Source: Pagrus major
Lineage: Eukaryota > Chordata > Actinopteri > Spariformes > Sparidae
NCBI RefSeq assembly: GCF_040436345.1
Contig: NC_133223.1
Coordinates: 9,032,847-9,096,846 of the forward strand
Direction of reading: 5' to 3'
Length of the DNA: 64,000 nucleotides
Below, piece after piece: positions 34,757 to 64,000 of this stretch. The translations under genes were made by a program, and so were the position numbers. The notes beneath the pieces are model-generated. The model ran no database searches and had not been told where the DNA came from. It saw only the letters and a program-made list of their open reading frames with translations. How positions within the stretch are numbered: position 1 is the first letter of the stretch; every line of letters starts with the position of its first letter.

Positions 34757-35623
34757 TGTCCTTGTGGGTTTTCCCCTGGTGCTCAGGTTCCCACAATAAA
34801 TTAAATTTTCAAATAAAAAATGTTAATTAGATATATATTATATTCTGTCACATTCATTATTTTAAAATTGTAACCTCATTGTAGCACTGTAGATGTTTAC
34901 AGATAGCTAGGACCAGAGTCTGGGTTCAGAGGAGCAGTTTATAGCTCAACACAAGAATAACAAGCTTACACATACATTTGTGCACTTAAATCCCCTAAAC
35001 ATAAAAAAAACAAGAATTCTGAACAGTATTTAGTATGTCTGAATAAGATTTAGTATGTGTCAATAAATAGTATGCCAATTGCAGCATGCCAAACAATGGC
35101 TGGATGTCCTACTGCATACTATATTTTCCATTTATGTAGATCTAGTATATTAACAATCTAGATTTTTTTTGACAAGCAATGAATGACTATATAACGAATG
35201 ACTATGTATAAATATACAAATACACAATTATTTATATACAAATATCTAGAAACTAGGGCTGTCAAAGTTGAATATACCTGACATTATTGGAGGTAACAGT
35301 AAGCCAGGTGGACGTGGAGAGGACAGAGCCAGAGGACATCTGCATGAGGAAGGAGTAGCAAACTGAGGTGCAAAAGGAAGGTAAAACAGATAAGAAGATG
35401 AGGAAGAAAGAAAAAAAAGGAATGGAAATGAAACATTATCGTAGTTTTAAGGATAGTCTGTTTTTGTTTGCCTTATTTTTATACCCATGTGCTCGTGTGT
35501 GTAGCATCTTCATACCAGGTCCATGCATGCCATTGGCTGTAATGCATATCACTTCTTTTAAGTGTTGTCTGTCAAAAAAATATCAACTTTAAAATGTTTA
35601 AAAAACTTTAAAAACACAAAGAA

Positions 35624-35624
<1 letters not shown>

Positions 35625-35678
<54 letters not shown>
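35625..35678. repeat. (CA)n(GA)n microsatellite
   Basis: A CA run of about 34 bp is followed directly by a GA run of about 20 bp. Confidence 0.95.
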
Positions 35679-36994
35679 TGCCATCTCTCTATTTCCAACC
35701 TTATAAATACATAGCTTTTTTTTATACTGGAGTTTGGGGAGCAATAGGTCTTTTAGCAGACAAATAACGGTATGTGATCATAGAAGTAAAAAGGAAGTTG
35801 TTTTTCTCTCAATCAATGTACAGTGGAAATGACTTCATGTCTGCCTATAGGGACCCAGATTTACCCGACCCTTTACACCAAACACTAAAGGTTTACCAGA
35901 GTCTAACTACACCGAAGTCTTTCTTAACAACTCAAGCAGTTGCAGGAGAATTTAAATGTGCTCACACTGGATGTTGCATGTTTTGTTGGTGGTTCATACT
36001 ATTTTTGTGTCAAGATATTATCAAATATAAAAAAAGAAAAAAGAATGAGGTAGAGAAAGATATAGAACAAAATGTTATAGAAAGGGGAAATTATGAAGAA
36101 AACCTATTCAAATTATTGATGACGTATGCTGACTGTACAAAGATTATGCTTGTAAAACCTGTCTGGTTTTTCACTTGCAAGTGAACAGATAAAAAAAAAA
36201 TCTCCTGTCATGGTTTTGTGATTGTATACAGGAGGTATTGATAAATTATGCAAATTGTGCTGTAAAAATGGTTGTTGCCCCATGTCTAAATATTAAATAT
36301 CAGTACAAATGAAGTGTTGTTGTGGTTTGACTTTGTTATATATTGCATTTTATTAATTATATTGATTGTAACACAGTTTGGGTTTTTTTGAAAAGTCATA
36401 GCTGGTCTCATATGATGTTATTGCAATGATATGAAGTAACAGCTTATGACCACAAGATGGCACCACATGCCTTCCCTTTGAGCATGTCCAAAGACAATGG
36501 TAACATCCTTATAGGGGCCTGCACAGATGTGGTACACATGCACAGGTGTTTTCATTTAAAGTACTGGTATGGCCCCACTGACTGATATATTATTATATAT
36601 GATATAATTATATTATTAATACTTACTGATTAAAAGCATCAATTTGTAAGCAGCATGTTACCGTTGTCAATGCTGGAGGTGGAGCTAGTTTGAAGTACTT
36701 TATATACAGTTTTATGCACAGGGACATCAGATGAATCTGAGGGGTCCTGAGATGATTAATGGGAGAGGAAAAAGAAAAAAGTTCTGATCTGTCTTTTGGT
36801 GAGAAATTGGATCATTTAAACATTTATTGAAATGAAACAAAGTGAGAAGCTTTGAGGGAAAAAAAGGTGCACAATGCATTGTATTTAAAAGCTTGTTACA
36901 TTATCTATTGTGCAAAATCTATTTTTATATCTAAGTAACTAGTAACTAATACTGTCAAATAAATGTAGTTGAGTAGATAGTACAATATTTCTCT

Positions 36995-37125
36995 CTGAGA
37001 TGTAGTGGAGTGGAAGCATAAAGTAGCATAAAAGGGAAATACTCAAGTAAAGTACTTCTAAATTGTACTTTAGTAAAGTAGTTGAGTAAATGTAGCCTAC
37101 TTAGTTACTTTCCACCACTGATTAT
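36995..37125. repeat. Dispersed repeat ending TTTCCACCACTG
   Basis: Text such as TAGTGGAGTGGAAGCATAAA, AAATACTCAAGTAAAGTAC and TACTTTCCACCACTG is typical, from memory, of a common fish repeat. It pairs in inverse orientation with the start of the repeat at 19.73 kb. Confidence 0.5.
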
Positions 37126-38159
37126 AACCTATAACAACCAGCAAGAGTTATCACACCTGCATTCATGCACAACACATGTATTCAATGACTTCTCTCACAT
37201 GATTCCTCCTGTTTGCTTTGACTTATGAACTATTAATTAGAAATCGTGACGGAAATGTTTTAAGAAGAAAATCTACCTGGTTTGTTCACAATTTCAGAGA
37301 TTCTCGTCAACAAACCTGAACAATGTAGCCTGATGATCACGCCAGCACCAAAAGTCAGGGGATCAAAATGACTACAAGTCATCCTGACCGTTTGAAAAGT
37401 AACTCATCGTTTGAATGGATTTTAATTCTGCATCTAATTTCCACAATAAAGTGTTGGATTCATACAGCTGTGTCTGCTCGTGTTTCTTCAATGTGCTGAA
37501 ATTGTTACTATGAAAAACATCAGTCACCAATATCATGTTCTTCAAATTCAATCTTTGCTATTTTAAATTGATCTAATAGGACGTGATTTCAAAAAGTTTG
37601 GAAAGTCTCTTTAGAGAAAACCCACGTTGTGCTCACTGTCCTCCTCTGTGACACTGTATGTCAATAGAAGAGCAGCCGGATGTGCACAGAGAGGTGTGAC
37701 TCTTATTTATATAGGCTAGCTACGACAGCACCATGCATGCAGAGACAACAGCTACAAGTATCACTTCGCAGTTTGTGCCAACTCAACTTGTCCCTGGGTG
37801 GATTCAAACCACCAACCCTATTTCATCCTTATTTCACTTTTTGCCTTTCCCTTCTTCAAGAGTGTTTATGTCAGGAAATCCACTGTTGGCCTACACTTAA
37901 TGACGACTATTAGAACTGACAATCAGTTGTTTTCAGTTCCCTTCTTTGCTGGATTTTTATTGCAGGTCAACTGGTTTTACAGTAGTTGTTAGGTATTTGA
38001 TTAAAAAACAATCCATTCAGTGTCAAAAATAATAAATGAACGGGCAGTCTATATTTAGAGCCTCCAGGCAGTGTCTTTGTATACAGATGAATGGACTGAG
38101 TTTATACAATAAGCCTTTGTGTGACAATATCATACTGAGCACCTGAACACTGTGTCAGC

Positions 38160-38300
38160 TGAACAGCCAATCACAGGAGGGCTCGCGACTCTCTGCCGGA
38201 ACTTGCGGAAGGGAAAGTTGGTGAAATGCGGAAGAAGTGAAAACAAAACGAAGAGGTTCCACTCTGTCCTGTTCTTCAGGACCCGCAAACCTCATCAGTG
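38160..38300 (+). promoter_or_regulatory. Candidate upstream promoter and non-coding first exon
   Basis: A GC-richer patch holds a CCAAT box in AACAGCCAATCACAGG and two or three GGAA (ETS-type) cores in GCCGGAACTTGCGGAAGGGA. About 100 bp later a consensus donor reads CTCATCA|GTGAGT. It lies 1.2 kb upstream of the tbc1d8 start, on the same strand. It could be an alternative tbc1d8 first exon or the start of a lost or non-coding neighbour. Confidence 0.3.
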
Positions 38301-38534
38301 AGTTTTATTTGAGCATGAGAACGGATTTGCTCCATAGTCGTTGTAGACGATTTGCAATTAGTATTTCTTAAATTTTATTTCACAGTTATTTACAAAATTA
38401 AATGGCTGTCCTGTGCTAACTTCTAATAATTCTGTATTTAATGAAGAGGTTAGTTTTGTTACATTTTTGGCTTATTATTTTTGTGCTTCACTTTTTTTAA
38501 ATTGACTTTATACTAAGTCAATAGCATGTTCAAT

Positions 38535-38542
38535 ACTACTAT

Positions 38543-38574
<32 letters not shown>

Positions 38575-38610
38575 TTACTACTACTACTACTACTACTAAT
38601 AATAATAATA
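38535..38610. repeat. (ACT)n/(AAT)n microsatellite
   Basis: Trinucleotide run of ACT with a few interruptions, passing into AAT units. Confidence 0.9.
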
Positions 38611-39405
38611 CATGGGCCACTCTTATTTCATAAGTGTGTGTATACTAAGCTTCATGTATTTTGAGACTGATTGAAAAGTGAAGACAGGGACAGCTTCTAA
38701 CTTTTACCAGAGTTAGCTAAAAGCTAATTTACATCTGTATACGGTCCTTGGGCAGGAGACAGAGATAACATATCTAATATAAATGAACAGAGATGACACA
38801 ATGATTTGTAGAGGCTTAAACTAATCTAAACTTTCAGTACACACAGACTGTGTAATGACACTATTCTTCTTAGCAACATGTCAACAAAACTGTTAACACT
38901 AAATCTTTTATTTTCAATAATAGCACACTGTATGTGATCAAAGCAATGCAGAGGAGCTGAACTGAAAATCAGAAACTTGACATTGAAACATTACATCTGA
39001 AAACTGAGGAATATTTCTTAGAGTAGGTGAATTTATTATGACTGATTTGAAAGCTTCTGTTTGTATACTTCTTATGTGAGTGTGTTTACCACCTTTACTT
39101 AGTGTTACATAATGATTAATTAGGGGCTTTAGTTCTACTTCATTACTTTATATGCATCTTCCTTATTCGTGGTAAGAGTGAATGGGGGTAACACTTTATA
39201 AAACCATAATTAATAAATGGTACATTTATAGACCCTAGAAAATGAATCTTCTCTACTCAGAAAAACTGTGGGAACTACAGAGTGAGTCATCCTGTCATAT
39301 AGACGATCTTGTACAGTGTGTACAGCTGCTGTAAATCGGGCGTGAGGGAGCAGACGTGAGGCGAGGAAGCCTGAAGCCTGCAGCTGTCGGGAGCGCAGGA
39401 TAATC

Positions 39406-39435
39406 ATGGACAAACCCGAGAACCCGCCGCTGTAG
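39406..39435 (+). promoter_or_regulatory. Short upstream ORF in the tbc1d8 leader
   Basis: An ATG in ATAATCATGGAC opens nine codons, MDKPENPPL, ending in TAG 92 bp before the main start. It lies in the GC-rich stretch expected to be the 5' UTR. With a G at +4 but a T at -3 the start context is moderate. If transcribed, it could lower translation of tbc1d8. Confidence 0.45.
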
Positions 39436-39527
39436 GAGCGAGGACAGGCAGAGGAAACTTTATATACCCCCGCTGAAAGGACCGAGGCGACGGAGGGCTT
39501 CCTCGGGTCCCTCCTTGCTGGAAGATA

Positions 39528-64000
<24,473 letters not shown>

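Larger units (their letters stand above)
34631..39405. other. Intergenic DNA between the coiled-coil ORF and tbc1d8
   Basis: No supported coding exon. It holds a CAAGT/ACTTG hairpin repeat (34.63-34.76 kb), CA/GA and ACT microsatellites, a dispersed repeat at about 37.0-37.12 kb and a promoter-like block at 38.16-38.30 kb. The ORF at 35,774-36,184 (136 codons) shows no domain and AT-rich random-looking codons. No exon resembling npas2 or rpl31 was seen. Confidence 0.55.

Noticed and set aside
35774..36184. 136-codon ORF between pdcl3 and tbc1d8
   Set aside because: AT-rich codons, lysine-rich low-complexity tail and no family resemblance; probably chance.

Overview
The window reads as nuclear DNA of a ray-finned fish, probably a spiny-rayed (percomorph) species. 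It is AT-rich, its genes have many introns with GT-AG splice sites, CA/GT microsatellites are frequent, and the mobile elements are fish-type: a Rex3-like LINE end, an L2/CR1-type LINE, a hAT element, IS3EU-like elements and several MITE-like repeats. There are no operons, CRISPR arrays or prokaryotic genes. The species itself cannot be named from the sequence.

Layout. 1-18,511 is intergenic: I found no protein-coding exon there, only microsatellites and dispersed repeats, including two copies of one DNA transposon with perfect 6-bp target-site duplications. 18,512-26,682 (+) is a seven-exon gene for a small secreted peptide precursor, neuromedin S (nms). It keeps the related peptide that starts FLFHYSK but has no recognisable exon for the active FRPRN-amide peptide. 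27,462-32,592 (-) is phosducin-like 3 (pdcl3), complete in six exons (237 aa), convergent with nms. 32.6-39.4 kb is intergenic and holds an intronless coiled-coil ORF (34,043-34,618) that I cannot assign. 39,528 to beyond the right edge (+) is the 5' part of tbc1d8, with eleven coding exons (about 622 codons) covering two GRAM domains and the first part of the Rab-GAP TBC domain. Its introns hold a hAT element, a Rex3-like LINE end and several MITEs.

The order nms-pdcl3-tbc1d8 matches, from memory, human 2q11.2 (NMS-PDCL3-NPAS2-RPL31-TBC1D8) with NPAS2 and RPL31 absent from between. This supports orthology and argues that the third gene is tbc1d8 rather than its paralogue tbc1d8b. The genes do not form a pathway: one is a neuropeptide precursor, one a chaperonin co-factor and one a Rab GTPase-activating protein. 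Exon coordinates were derived by hand from reading frame, splice consensus and remembered family sequences; no alignment or transcript was available.
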